Shown here in pieces: positions 9,422 to 18,381 of a stretch of DNA of 28,795 nucleotides. Each line of letters starts with the position of its first letter. Position 1 is the stretch's first letter. The stretch is from CAVTGO01 sp963734275 (GTDB lineage: Bacteria; Actinomycetota; UBA4738; HRBIN12), in contig CAVTGO010000011.1 in assembly GCA_963734275.1 (NCBI GenBank), positions 1 through 28,795 of the forward strand, given 5' to 3'. The notes beneath the pieces are model-generated. The model saw only the letters and a list, made by a program, of their open reading frames with translations. It did not search any database and was not told the DNA's origin. A program made the translations under genes and the position numbers.

Positions 9422-10364
9422 CTATGAGGCCAGCGGCTCCCAGTCCCAGGCCTTCTGGGAGGTGAGGCTCTCCTGGTCGAGGTAGCGGCGCAGCTCGTCG
9501 AGCTCGGCCGGCTCGACGCCGTAGACGTGGTCGGGCTCGGGGAAGTGGCCGCAGCGGACCTCCTCGACGTACTGGCCGACGCCGGCGACCATCTGGTCGT
9601 GGATGTCGGCGTAGCGCTTGACGAATTTCGCCATCCGCCCGGTCGTGATCCCGAGCAGGTCGTGGAAGACGAGCACCTGGCCGGCGGTCGCCGGGCCGGC
9701 GCCGATGCCGATCGTCGGCGACCTCGAGCTTCTCGACGATCGCCTCGGTGACCGCCGCCGGGACCGCCTCGAAGACGATCGCGAAGCAGCCGACCGCCTG
9801 CAGGGCGAGGGCGTCCTCGCAGATCTTGATCGCCGCCTCGCGCGGTCTTGCCCTGGGCCTTGTAGCCGCCGAGCGCGGTCGCCGTCTGCGGGGTCAGGCC
9901 GACGTGGCCCATCACCGGGATGCCCGGCGTTGATGATCGCCCGTGCCCGCTCGACCGAGGTGCCGCCGGCCTCGAGCTTGACCACCCGGCAGCCGGTCTC
10001 CTTGACCAGCCGCTGGGCGTTGGCGACGGCGAGCTCGTTGCTCGCCTCGTAGCTGCCCATCGGCATGTCGCCGACCATCAGCGGCGTCGTCAGGCCGCGG
10101 CGCACGGCTTTGCCGAGCACGATCATCTCGTCCATCGAGACCGGCTCGGTGCCGGGGTAGCCGAGCACGACCATCGCCGCCGAGTCGCCGACCAGGACGA
10201 TGTCGACGCCGGCCTCCTCGGCGACCTGCGCCGAGGGGTAGTCGTAGGCGGTGATCATCGTGATCGGCTCGCCCGCCTCCATCATCGCCGTCCAGCTTCG
10301 GCAGGCTGACCGGCTCGCGGTCGGGGGAGGGGGGAGCGGTGTGGGAGCGGGCGCCGGAGCTCAT
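9422..10364 (-). CDS. panB: 3-methyl-2-oxobutanoate hydroxymethyltransferase
   Basis: First step of pantothenate synthesis: transfers a hydroxymethyl group from methylenetetrahydrofolate to alpha-ketoisovalerate, giving ketopantoate. Motifs in order: MITAYDYPSAQVAEEAGVDI, metal ligands in VGDSAAMVVLG, VGDMPMGSYEAS and VVKLEAGG, then PVMGHVGLTPQTATALGGYK, the catalytic Glu in FEAVPAAV, and PTIGIGAGPATAGQVLVFHD. About 313 residues, slightly above the ~265 of the family because of an N-terminal extension (SSGARSHTAPPSPD). The start chosen is ATG at 10364, overlapping the panD stop (ATGA). Frame corrections are needed at ~10,285, ~9,928, ~9,841 and ~9,719; the last two are extra C in GG. It is the last gene of panC-panD-panB. 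Confidence 0.93.
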
Positions 10365-10758
10365 CGCGACCGCCTCCGGCGTCGAGCAGCACCTCCGGGT
10401 GGCTGTCGACCGCGACCGGCCGGTTGTCGTCGTCGACGTGGACGACGACCGGCGAGTAGCGCTCGAGGTCGCTCTCGTCGTAGGCGCCGAAGGAGGCGAC
10501 GATGATCTTGTGGCCGGGCCGGGTCAGGTGCGCGGCGGCGCCGTTGACCTGCATCGTCCCCGAGCCCGGCTCGCCGTCGATCACGTAGGTGACGAAGCGG
10601 GCGCCGTTGTCGATGTCCCAGACGTGGACCTGCTCGTTGGTGATCAGGTCGGCGCTCGCCATCAGCTCGGTGTCGATGGTGATGCTGCCGATGTAGTCGA
10701 CGTCGCAGTCGGTCACCGTCGCCCGGTGGATCTTGGACTTCAGCATCTGCCTCTGCAT
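10361..10758 (-). CDS. panD: Aspartate 1-decarboxylase
   Basis: Makes beta-alanine from L-aspartate for pantothenate synthesis. It is made as a proenzyme that cleaves itself at the Gly-Ser bond in DYIGSITID, creating the pyruvoyl cofactor from that Ser. Other family segments: MLKSKIHRATVTD, NEQVHVWDIDNGARFVTYVI, GSGTMQVNGAAAHLTRPGHK and IIVASFG. About 132 residues, the normal size. A good ribosome site (GAAGGGA) precedes the ATG at 10758; initiation four codons later at the second Met is possible. The frame is clean until the last few codons near 10,380, where one base change is needed to reach TGA overlapping the panB ATG. It sits 30 bases after panC in the same operon. Confidence 0.95.
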
Positions 10759-10788
10759 TGGCTTCCCTTCTCGCTCGTTCGCGTCGTG

Positions 10789-11702
10789 TCAAGTCCTTGG
10801 TCGTCGGGCTCGGATCAGGACGTTGTCGATCAGGCGCGCGCCGCCGACCCGGGCGGCGACCGCGAGCAGGACGGGCCGGCCGTTGAGCTCGGCCACGGGG
10901 GTGAGGTCGTCGGGGTCGCGCGCCTCGAGGTACTCGGGCTCGATCCCGGCCGCGGTCGAGCTCGGCGCGGGCCGCCTCGATGCCCGCCGCCAGCGAGCCT
11001 CGCGGGCGCGGCCTCTCGGCGGCGTCGCAGCGCCCGGGAGAGCGCCGCCGCGCGCTCGCGCTCCTCGGGCTCGAGGTAGGCGTTGCGCGAGCTCATCGCC
11101 AGCCCGTCGGCCTCGCGCACGGTCGGCAGCCCCTCGATCCGCACCGGGAAGTCGAGGTCGCGGACCATGCGCCGGATCACCGGCGAGCTGCTGGGCGTCC
11201 TTCTGGCCGAAGTAGGCGACGTCGGGCTGGACCGTGTTGAAGAGCTTGGCGACGACCGTGGTGACGCCGCGGAAGTGCTCGGGCCCGCGCCGCGCCGGGT
11301 CGCCGTCGAGCACCTCGGTCAGCCCGTCGACCTCGACCGCGGTCGCGAAGCCCTCCGGGTAGACCTCCTCGACCGGCGGCGCATAGACGAGGTCGACGCC
11401 GGCCTCGGCGGCGAGCCGCGGCGTCGCGCTCCTCGTCGCGCGGGTAGCGGTCGAGGTCCTCGCCGGGCCCGAACTGGGTCGGGTTGACGAAGAGGCTCAT
11501 GACGACGACGTCGCACTGCTCGGCGGGCCGCGCGCAGCAGCGAGAGGTGGCCCTCGTGCAGGTAGCCCATCGTCGGGACCAGGCCGATCGTGCGGCCCGC
11601 GGCGCGTGCGGGCGCGAGCGCGGCGCGCAGCTCGTCCTTGGCGCGGACGAGGGTCGCGCCGCCGGAGCGTGCGAGTTGGTGAGGTCGGTGAGGGGTTCAT
11701 AG
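10789..11702 (-). CDS. panC: Pantothenate synthetase (pantoate-beta-alanine ligase)
   Basis: ATP-dependent ligase that joins pantoate to beta-alanine. Motifs: VRAKDELRAALAP, GLVPTMGYLHEGHLSLL (the HxGH nucleotide-binding site), VMSLFVNPTQFGPGEDLDRY, FRGVTTVVAKLFNTVQPD, AYFGQKDAQQL, and the KMSKS-like loop GLAMSSRNAYLEPEER; the end is RLIDNVLI. Around 304 residues, near the family size. The start ATG at 11702 has AAGGG upstream; a GTG at 11722 is less likely. Several frame corrections are required (~11,660, ~11,530, ~11,425, ~11,190, ~10,955-11,020). It is the first gene of panC-panD-panB and divergent from the fmdB-like gene, only ~55 bases away, so both promoters share that gap. PanE (ketopantoate reductase) is not in the window. 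Confidence 0.93.
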
Positions 11703-11712
11703 GTCCATGCCC

Positions 11713-11742
11713 TTGGGGTCACGGCCGACCAGCGATTATAAA
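11713..11742 (+). promoter_or_regulatory. Candidate sigma70-type promoter for the fmdB-udg-tsaE run
   Basis: TTGGGG at 11713-11718 and TATAAA at 11737-11742 are separated by 18 bases and lie just ahead of the ATG at 11758. This gives a leader of about ten bases at most. The AT-rich stretch stands out in very GC-rich surroundings. This is motif reading only; the -35 match is partial. Confidence 0.35.
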
Positions 11743-11757
11743 GACTCGAGACGCGCT

Positions 11758-12020
11758 ATGCCGATCTACGAATTCGAGTGCGAGGAGTGCGGGGCCCGCT
11801 TCGACGAGCTGCTGGCGGCCGACGCGCCCGCCGCCGCCCTGCCCGGCCTGCGGCTCCGAGCGCGGGCCGGCGCCTGATCTCGACCGTCGCGCCGCCCGGC
11901 CGCCAGCCGCGCGGGGCGCAAGGTCCGCTCCGACGAATCGCGGCGCGGCGAGCGCGAAGCGGGGCACCAGGAGCGGCTCGCCGCGACCGCGCCAAGCGCG
12001 CGAAGGGGGAGCAGCCGTGA
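11758..12020 (+). CDS. FmdB/CxxC-type zinc ribbon small protein
   Basis: About 87 residues. The start MPIYEFECEECGARFDELLA is the hallmark of the FmdB family, whose two CxxC pairs bind zinc. The second pair (ACPACGSE) is broken by a base change near 11,845. A disordered, strongly basic tail follows (LISTVAPPGRQPRGAK, then RHQERLAATRAKRAKGEQP), ending TGA at 12018-12020. The molecular role of the family is not settled; it was first noted as a putative regulator near formamidase genes. It opens a plus-strand run with the uracil-DNA glycosylase 14 bases downstream, so co-transcription with repair and t6A genes is likely. Confidence 0.82.
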
Positions 12021-12034
12021 GGGGGAGACGCGCG

Positions 12035-12727
12035 GTGAGCGCCACCGCCGAGGAGCGGCGCGAGCAGCTCGTCGCGCTCTTCAAGGAGGTCAGGGACTGC
12101 ACCCGGTGCCCGCTGCACGAGACCCGCACCAAGGCGGTCTTCGGCGCCGGCAACGCCGACGCCGACCTGATGTTCGTCGGCGAGGCGCCGGGGGCCGAAG
12201 AGGACCGCCAGGGGCTGCCCTTCGTCGGCCGCGCCGGCCAGCTCCTCAACCAGATGCTGGAGGGGATCGGGATGCTCGCGCGAGGACGTCTTCATCGCCA
12301 ACGTGCTGAAGTCGCGCCCGCCCGGCAACCGCGACCCGCAGCCGCTCGAGATCGAGGCCTGCCGGCCCTACCTGTTCGAGCAGGTGCGCCTGATCGAGCC
12401 GAGGGTCGTCTGCACGCTCGGCAACTTCGCCACCAAGCTGCTGAGCGGCAACCCGGCCGGGATCACCAGGGTGCGGGGCACCCCCCAGGTCCACGAGCTC
12501 GGCGGCCGCAGCCGTCTTCCTGCTGCCGCTCTTCCACCCGGCGGCGGCGCTGCGGACGCCGGCGGTGAAGGAGACCCTGCGCGGCGACTTCGAGCCGCTC
12601 CCGGCGCTGCTCGCCGAGCCCGCCGCCCGGCGCCGGCGCCGAGCCGCCGAGGAGGTCGCCGAGCGGAGGCCGAGGGCGGCTCGAGCGCCCGCCGCCGCCC
12701 GCCGACCAGATGGGCATGTTCGGATGA
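12035..12727 (+). CDS. Family 4 uracil-DNA glycosylase (Fe-S)
   Basis: Removes uracil from DNA to start base-excision repair. The four cluster-binding cysteines are visible: CTRC near the N-terminus, then C in IEACRPYLFEQ and C in RVVCTLGNFATK. Active-site motif A is MFVGEAPGAEEDRQGLPFVG, the middle part is RAGQLLNQMLEGIGM and VLKSRPPGNRDP, and motif B is LLPLFHPAAAL. The C-terminus ends QMGMFG, as in many family members. About 230 residues. The GTG start at 12035 was chosen because it follows the fmdB stop by 14 bases and is the nearest start before the CTRC motif. Extra bases at 12,278 and near 12,510 shift the frame. The TGA overlaps the tsaE start codon (ATGA). Confidence 0.92.
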
Positions 12728-13195
12728 CGGAGCGCCTAACCAACTCGGCCGCCGAGACCGAAGCGCTCGGGGCGCGGATCGCCGACCGGCCTCGAGCCCG
12801 GGCGACGTCGTCGTCGTCTCCGGCGAGCTCGGGGCCGGCAAGACGACCCTGGTCCGCGGCGCCTGCCGGGCGCTCGGCGTCGAGGAGCCGGTCACCTCGC
12901 CGACCTTCACGATCGGCCAGCGCTACCGGGCGGCCGGCCTCGCCGGTCTCCCACCTCGACCTCTACCGGCTGGCCGGGCCTCGAGGGCGAGGACCCGGCG
13001 CTGCTCGACGACTACCTCGACCGCCGACGCGATCGCCTTCGTCGAGTGGCCGGCGGCGGCCGGCGGCCGGCTGGCGGCGGCCGGCGCTCGAGGTCCGGCT
13101 CGGCCACGGCGGCGGCGACCGGCGGCGAGATCGAGCTGGATTCCGCATCCCGACCGCGGATAGGCGTGTTCCGGAACGGCGACCGCAGCGTGTAG
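12724..13195 (+). CDS. tsaE: tRNA threonylcarbamoyladenosine biosynthesis ATPase TsaE
   Basis: ATPase that drives the TsaB-TsaD complex in making t6A37 on ANN-decoding tRNAs. Clear motifs: EPGDVVVVSGELGAGKTTLV (Walker A GELGAGKT), GVEEPVTSPTFTI (switch region), VSHLDLYRLAGLEGED and AIAFVEWP. About 150 residues. The ATG overlaps the UDG stop. Three extra bases (~12,790, ~12,803, 12,942) and more beyond 12,975 shift the frame; the one at 12,942 turns CTC-CCG into CTC-G-CCG. The stop is uncertain: TAG at 13161-13163 or TAG at 13193-13195 depending on where the last indel lies; the longer reading ends REIELD followed by a short basic tail. Confidence 0.9.
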
Positions 13196-13238
13196 CATCG
13201 GCCGCCGAAATTCGATCCGAAGGAGGGAAGGGCCCGAA

Positions 13239-13616
13239 ATGAAGGGACTGAAGACGCTGAGCGGCAGTGTTGGTCGGTGATCGGCATTGCTGGCGAGCCT
13301 GGCGCCGGCTTCGGCGAGCGCCGCCGCCTACAGCCACTACGTCGCCTGCGGCGTCTCGCAGAACGCGAAACCTGCGCACGTCTGCCAGAAAGCCCGCAAA
13401 AAGGGCGCCTTCTTCCGAAGCAACAACGCCGACGTCTTCTACACGGTCTGCGTCAAATTCCCGACCAAAAAAAAACCTCTGCGCCGAAAACCAGGAAGCG
13501 GTCCAGGGGACGCTGTACGTGAACAAGATCACCTCGAACATCCCCGGCAAGCACACGGTCAGCTGGTTCGTCGAGGGCAAGAAAGTCGGCGCTTCGCCTT
13601 CCGCGTCCCCGACTGA
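13239..13616 (+). CDS. Small cysteine-rich secreted protein, unknown function
   Basis: About 123 residues. A strong ribosome site (GAAGGAGGG) lies before the ATG. Removing two extra bases near 13,275-13,283 gives a classical signal peptide: MKGLKTL, a hydrophobic core with VLVV and ALLASLAP, and a cleavage site at ASASA-AAY. The mature part has four cysteines (VACGVSQ, HVCQKARKKG, TVCVKFP, LCAENQ), enough for two disulfides, and ends in a beta-rich segment (TLYVNKITSNIPGKHTVSWF, VEGKKVGGFAFRVPD). An A9 run near 13,470 appears one A too long. No family is recognised. It sits between tsaE and tsaB, which are normally adjacent, and uses AAA/GAA codons much more than its neighbours. Confidence 0.7.
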
Positions 13617-13633
13617 GCCGGCGCTGCACCGGC

Positions 13634-14304
13634 GTGATCGGCTTCGACACGGCGACCGAGGACACCGCCGTCTGCGCGTCGCGCGGCGGCGAGGTCCTCA
13701 CGAGTCGCTGCTCGGGCTCTCGCCGACGGCAGGCCCGGGCACACGACCCGGCTGCTCGAGGAGGTCGAGCGCGCCGCCGAGGCGGCGGGCGGCTGGGAGC
13801 GCGGTCGAGCTGATCGCGGTCGGCGCTCGGGCCCGGCTCCTTCACCGGCCTGCGGGTCGGCATCGCCAGCGCCCGCGGCGCTCGGCGCCGCGCTCGGCCT
13901 CCCGGTGCGCGGGGTCGGCACCCTCGACGCGCTCGGCCGGGGGCTCGCCGGAGGCCGGCGGCAGGACGCGGCCGGCTCGCGGTGCTCGACGCCCGCCGCG
14001 GCGAGGCCTTCGCCGCCCTCTACTCCGCCGCGGGCGAGCGGCTCTGGGGCCCTGGGTCGGCCGCCCGCGGCGAGCTCGGCGAGCGCCTCTCCGAGCTGCC
14101 CGAGCGCCCCGCTGGCCGCCGGATCGGGGGCGGTACGATTTCGCGATGAGCTGGCGAGTCGCGGCGTCCGAGGTGCCCGACGACGACGACCCCGTGCACC
14201 GGGTCGCCGCGCGTCACGTCTGCGCCCTCGCCGCGGCATCGGCGGCCGGACGAGCCGCTCTCTCCGATCTACCTGAGGCCCCCCGACGCGGAGCGGTGGC
14301 GTGA
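13634..14304 (+). CDS. tsaB: tRNA threonylcarbamoyladenosine biosynthesis protein TsaB
   Basis: Actin-fold partner of TsaD in t6A synthesis. The GTG start at 13634 gives VIGFDTATEDTAVCASRGG, followed by the diagnostic LIAVGLGPGSFTGLRVGIAS, then GTLDALGRGL and VLDARRGEAFAALYS. About 220 residues, the usual size. At least seven frame corrections are needed, including an extra G at 13,825 (GGC-CTC read as GGC-G-CTC). The C-terminus reads SPIYLRPPDAERW, and the stop TGA at 14302-14304 would overlap the rimI GTG start. Placement behind tsaE, with the small secreted gene in between, fits the standard tsaE-tsaB-rimI-tsaD cluster; tsaD itself is lost at the 14.7 kb break. Confidence 0.9.
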
Positions 14305-14730
14305 GCGAGACACTTCCCAGAAGCCGAGGAGCTGAGCAGCGAGCCCGGCGATCCGGCGGCTCGCCTACAGCGACCTGCCCGTCGGTGATCGCGATCGAGC
14401 GGCGCTCGTTCCCGACGCCCTGGTCGCTGGCGATGTTCGTGCTCGAGCTCTCCAAGCCGTCGGGCATCTGCCTCGCCGCGACCGCCGAGCGAGGAGCTGC
14501 TCGGCTACCTGGTCTGCTCCCGCTACGACCAGGTCTGGCACCTGATGAACGTCGCCGTCGCCCCGGAGCGGCGCCGCGCCGGCGTCGCCAGCCGCCTGAT
14601 CCGCCGCCTCTTGGAGGAGACCGGCGGCGGCGCCGAGCTGCCGATCACGCTCGAGGTGCGGGTCTCCAATCGCGAGGCGATCGCGATGTACGAGGGCCTC
14701 GGCTTCCGCTCCGCCGAGTGGGAAGCCCCC
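14301..14730 (+). CDS. rimI: RimI-like ribosomal protein S18 N-acetyltransferase, C-terminus missing
   Basis: GNAT-family N-terminal acetyltransferase. Visible: LPAVIAIERRSFPTPWSLAMF (substrate-binding start), YLVCSRYDQVWHLMNVAVAP, the acetyl-CoA loop ERRRAGVASRLI, and EVRVSNREAIAMYEGLGFRS. After GFRSA the usual end (YYPDNGEDALIM-type) is absent and the frame runs into EWEAPRRR and a TGA at 14740-14742, at the point where comEC begins on the other strand. The GTG start at 14301 overlaps the tsaB stop. Frame changes occur near 14,340 and 14,490. Identification as RimI rests on the GNAT motifs plus the tsaB neighbour. Confidence 0.85.
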
Positions 14731-14735
14731 CGCCG
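14712..14735. other. Probable join between unrelated sequences (breakpoint 2)
   Basis: The plus-strand rimI and minus-strand comEC genes both lose their 3' ends here. RimI stops after GLGFRSA, ~20 residues short, and ComEC stops after APIPWITGG, without its C-terminal metallo-beta-lactamase-like domain. Gene direction, neighbourhood type and reading quality all change across this point. Confidence 0.72.
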
Positions 14736-16214
14736 CCGGTGATCCACGGGATCGGCGCCTGCGCGAGGTGGTCGGCGACCGTCGATCGAGGTAGCGCATC
14801 GGGATGACCGCGAGGCCTGCGAGGAGCCGGGCGAGCGGCTCGAACGGCGACGCCGACGACGGCCGCGGACAGGCCGAGCAGCAACGCCGGGCGACACGGC
14901 CGGGAACGCCGCGACGTTGGCCAGGATCGTGGACAGCGGGACCTCGTTGAAGTGGAAGAGCAGCACGGGGGTGACGCCGAGCTGGGCCGCGAGCGTCGCC
15001 CCGAGCGCGATCGCGAGCGGGCGCGGCAGGACGCTGAACCGGTCGGCGAGCGGCGAGGCGAGCGCGACCATCCCGCCGGTCGCGGCGACCGAGAGCTGGA
15101 ACCCCACCGACCACACGAGCGCCGGGTCGATCACCAGGAGCCCGAACACCGCGGCCGACAGGATCGTGGCGGCGCTCCTCGGCCGGCCGAGCAGGACGCC
15201 GACGAGGGCGAGCCCGGTCATCACCCCCGCGCGCATCACGGAGGGCTCGGCGCCGGTGAGGACGACGAAGAACGTGACCGTCCCCAGGCCGATCGCGAAC
15301 CGCGGCCACCGCGTGAGCCGGAGCGCAGCCGCCAGGCCGAGGATCGGCGCCAGCACCATCGCCACGTTGCCGCCCGAGACGACGAGCAGGTGCGAGAGCC
15401 CGGTCGCCCGGAAGTCGCGCTCCACCGTCGGGTCCAGGCGCGAGTCGTCCCCGACCGCGAGGCCGAGGAGCAGGCCGGCCTCGCGCGGCGGGAACAGCGC
15501 CGTGATCGAGTCGGCGAGCGCGACGCGCGCCCGCTGCGACCATCGGACGAACGCGACCTCCGACGGCCCGAGCCGCACGGCCTCGGTCGTCCGGAGCTCG
15601 GCGGCGATCCCTCGACGCAGCAGGAAGCTCGCGAACCCGGGTTCGTCCGGGACGAGGAGTTGCCCGGTCAATCGGACGCGGTCGCCGCGCATGGCATCGG
15701 GTGCCTCGTCGAGGGCGTCCACCCACACGCTCTCGTGGACCGTGGCGGCCCCGGCGGACCAGCGGACCTCGCGGACGTCGACGACGGCCGACCACCCGTC
15801 GATATCCTGGCGCGGGTCGACCCGGAGCGTCCCGACGATCTCGACCCGCTCGGTCGCGAGGCGCGCGAGCAGGGCGTCCTCTACGCGATGGGCGTGCGCG
15901 CTCCCCCACCCGACGCCGAGGAGCAACACTCCGGCGAGCGCGAGCGCCGGAGGGAGCCATGCCGGGTGCCGGCCGCGCTCGAGGGACGCGGGCGCGAGCG
16001 CGTCGATCGCAGGCGCGCCCGGACCGAAGACGTCGGCGCGTCGGAGCGGCTCGGCCTCCGCCGAGCTACGCGGCGCGAGGACGATCGCTGCGCCGAGCGC
16101 GAGCGCGCCGGCGGCGAACCAGGCCGGGGCCGGAACGAGATCGCCGACCGACGGCCGCGCCAGCAGCGCCAGCCACAGCCCGCCGGCGAGCGCCGGCACG
16201 AGCCAGGCGTTCAC
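14725..16214 (-). CDS. comEC: ComEC-like DNA-uptake channel, C-terminus missing
   Basis: Polytopic membrane protein that carries single-stranded DNA across the cytoplasmic membrane in natural transformation. The N-terminal part has transmembrane helices and an OB-like segment (ERVEIVGTLRVDPRQDI, GDRVRLTGQLLVPDEPGF), then the Competence domain: PREAGLLLGLAVGDDSRLD, FRATGLSHLLVVSGGNVAMV, GAEPSVMRAGVMTGLALVG, ATILSAAVFGLLVIDPALVW and SVGFQLSVAATGGMVAL. About 495 residues remain; full ComEC usually adds a metallo-beta-lactamase-like domain, lost at the break near 14,725. The frame is clean down to ~14,890 and disturbed below (~14,885, ~14,830, ~14,780). GTG start at 16214 overlaps the comEA stop (GTGA). 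HolA, often next, is absent. Confidence 0.9.
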
Positions 16215-16843
16215 ACCGTCACGAGCTCGCGCATCGACTCGAGGGTGGACTCGCCGATCCCGGTCACGTCGACGAGCTGATCCACCGAGGTGAACGGCCC
16301 GTTCTCGGTGCGGTGGTCGATGATCGCCTGCGCGATCACCTCGCCGACGCCAGGCAGCGTCTCGAGCTCAGCCGCTGTGGCGGTGTTCACGTTCACGAGC
16401 GCCCCCGGGACCGGGGCACCCCCGGGGGCCGGGACGCCGCCCGGCGCCGGGACCGCGACCTCGCCCTCCTTCGGCACGAGGATCTGCGTCCCGTCCACGA
16501 GCGGCGCCGCGAGGTTCAGGCCGGCGAGCAGGGCTCCGGGTCGAGCGCCGCCTGCAGCCTCGACCGCGTCGATCACGCGGGCGCCCCCGACGAACTCGTA
16601 CACGCCGGGGCTGCGGACCCACCCGGCGACGTCCACGAGGATCACCACGGGTATCGCCGCGGGCGAGGCGGAGGCCGCCGGTGCCGGGACGGGCGGTTCG
16701 GCGAGCACCTGAACCGGCCGGGGAAGCGATCGCACGTACCAGAGCCCGGCGCCGCCGAGCGTGACGGCGAGCACCGTCACGAGACCGATGAGCTCCGCGC
16801 GCGACAGCGCGGACATCCGTTCGCGGATCGACTCCCCCGACAT
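16211..16843 (-). CDS. comEA: ComEA-like DNA receptor for transformation
   Basis: Membrane-anchored double-stranded DNA receptor, 210 residues, one clean frame. Domains: a transmembrane helix at ~18-37 (ELIGLVTVLAVTLGGAGLWY), a Pro/Ala linker, an SLBB domain at ~67-128 (VVILVDVAGWVRSPGVYEF, ARVIDAVEAAGGARPGA, LVDGTQILVP), a Pro/Gly linker (VPAPGGVPAPGGAPVPG) and a tandem helix-hairpin-helix at ~148-210 (VNVNTATAAELETLPGVGEV, DQLVDVTGIGESTLESM). GGAGG-like ribosome site (CCGGAGG) seven bases before the ATG. Directly coupled to comEC by a GTGA overlap. Normal length for Gram-positive ComEA. Confidence 0.95.
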   Translation of the reverse strand: MSGESIRERMSALSRAELIGLVTVLAVTLGGAGLWYVRSLPRPVQVLAEPPVPAPAASASPAAIPVVILVDVAGWVRSPGVYEFVGGARVIDAVEAAGGARPGALLAGLNLAAPLVDGTQILVPKEGEVAVPAPGGVPAPGGAPVPGALVNVNTATAAELETLPGVGEVIAQAIIDHRTENGPFTSVDQLVDVTGIGESTLESMRELVTV

Positions 16844-16909
16844 GTCGCGGCCTCCGGTCGCAGGATCGAACGAAGGGGAGGGCGCGGACGCGCCGCCGTC
16901 GATCGGAAG

Positions 16910-18280
16910 CTAGCGCGAGCTTCCCGGCGCCGCAGTGACGTGGTTCACAGCCTGCGGAGGCACCCGCCGCCCGGGCGCCACCTCATCGTCCCGTCCATGG
17001 GGGAGCCGGAACCAGAACTCGGCACCGCCTTCGCGGGCGTCCCGGACGCCCATCGTGCCGCGGTGCGCGGCCACGAGCCCGCGCGAGATGTACAGGCCGA
17101 GGCCGGCGCCAGGCTTACCCGAGCCGTCCACGCGCCGGAACCGCTCGAAGACCGCGTCCCGGTCCGCGGCTGCGACCCCGGCTCCGGCGTCCCTGACGCC
17201 GAACCGGACGCCCTCGGCGTCCCGCGACACCGACAGCACGATCGCGGCGGACTCGGGCGAGTACTTGCGGGCGTTGTCGAGCAGGTTCGTGAGGACGCGG
17301 ATCACGGCGTCGGCGTCGCAGACGAGCGGCTCCACGCGCCCGAGCTCCACGTGCACGCGTCCGGCGGTCCCCGAGGCTCGCGTCGCCTCCGAGATCAGCG
17401 TGCGCGCGTCGGTCCTCTCCATCACCAGGTGCAGCTCACCGTCCTCGATGCGGGAGATGGTCAGCAGGTCCTCGACGAGACGGGCGAGCCGCTCCGCCTG
17501 CGCGGCAGCTCCATCGAGCAGCTCGTCGCGCGTCTCGGGATCGAGCAGGGGCCCGTGAACCTTCAGGGTGCCGAGGACGCCGATCACGGCGGCGAGCGGC
17601 GTCCGGAACTCGTGGGCGGCGATCGCGACGAACTCCGAGCGCGCCATGTCCACGCGTTTGAGCCGGGCGACCTCGGCCCGCTCCTGGCCGAGCTCCTCGG
17701 TCTGGGTGTCCGCCAGCACCTGCAGCGCCTGCCCCTCACGACGGCTCACGGCGCGCTGGTACGAGAGGATGCCCATCGCGAAGGCCGCGACCGCCATGAT
17801 GGCGGGGCGATAGAAGACGTCGGGCGAGTCGGGGCCGACCTCGGATGCGATGAGGGCAGCGTGCAGGACGGCGAGCCCCGCCGCCGCCCCGACCGTCTCG
17901 ACCGGCCCGAAGCGCAGCGCCACCGAGGCGATCACGATCAGGTACAGCGTCCAGAACTCGCTCTGCGCGCCCCCCGTGGCCTGGACCCACAGCGTGACGA
18001 GCGTGATGTCGACCGACAGCGTGGTGAGGCGGAGCCGGAACGAGGCCTCCCCGGCCGTTGCGAAGAGCCCCCAGAGCGTGTACACGGTGGCGAGGCCGAG
18101 CACCCCGAACGCCAGCGAGCTCGTCGGCCGCATGCCGAGCAGGCTCACGTACACGACGATCACGACGGCCACGACCGACAGGCGGATCAAGGAGACCGAG
18201 CGCTCGGTGCGCAGCGCCGGCACCGTCGACCCGCGCGCGCCCGAGCTCGGCGTCGTGGCGGGCGTCGCCAGCGTGCTCAT
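16910..18280 (-). CDS. Orphan membrane sensor histidine kinase
   Basis: 456 residues, one clean frame. Five to six hydrophobic segments fill residues ~28-175 (for example VVAVVIVVYVSLLG, FWTLYLIVIASVAL, AIMAVAAFAMGILSY), followed by a short coiled linker (~185-212), the dimerisation H box with His223 (FVAIAAHEFRTPLAAVIG), the N box (VLTNLLDNARKYSP), the G1 box as VRDAGAGV (consensus DxGxG), an F box (VFERFRRVDG) and the G2 box (GAGLGLYISRGLV). The integral-membrane sensor without a large outer loop suggests detection of a membrane or cell-wall cue. No response regulator is adjacent. It lies between leuS and comEA, which are commonly neighbours in Actinomycetota, so it may be an insertion into that block. 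There are about 66 bases to comEA and 101 to leuS. Confidence 0.92.
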   Translation of the reverse strand: MSTLATPATTPSSGARGSTVPALRTERSVSLIRLSVVAVVIVVYVSLLGMRPTSSLAFGVLGLATVYTLWGLFATAGEASFRLRLTTLSVDITLVTLWVQATGGAQSEFWTLYLIVIASVALRFGPVETVGAAAGLAVLHAALIASEVGPDSPDVFYRPAIMAVAAFAMGILSYQRAVSRREGQALQVLADTQTEELGQERAEVARLKRVDMARSEFVAIAAHEFRTPLAAVIGVLGTLKVHGPLLDPETRDELLDGAAAQAERLARLVEDLLTISRIEDGELHLVMERTDARTLISEATRASGTAGRVHVELGRVEPLVCDADAVIRVLTNLLDNARKYSPESAAIVLSVSRDAEGVRFGVRDAGAGVAAADRDAVFERFRRVDGSGKPGAGLGLYISRGLVAAHRGTMGVRDAREGGAEFWFRLPHGRDDEVAPGRRVPPQAVNHVTAAPGSSR

Positions 18281-18381
18281 CCGTCCTCCAGTCCAGCATC
18301 GACCGAGCCACGGCGGTGGCCTCCGTTACGTATCGGTGCGGGGTGGAAGGTGGTTGAGGCAGGAGGGAGCGCGCCCGGGTC

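Noticed and set aside
1..14900. Programmed frameshifting or mass pseudogenisation as the reason for broken genes
   Set aside because: Every kind of gene, including essential ones, is broken several times, with no slippery-site pattern and conserved motifs continuing in the next frame. Sequence error is simpler.
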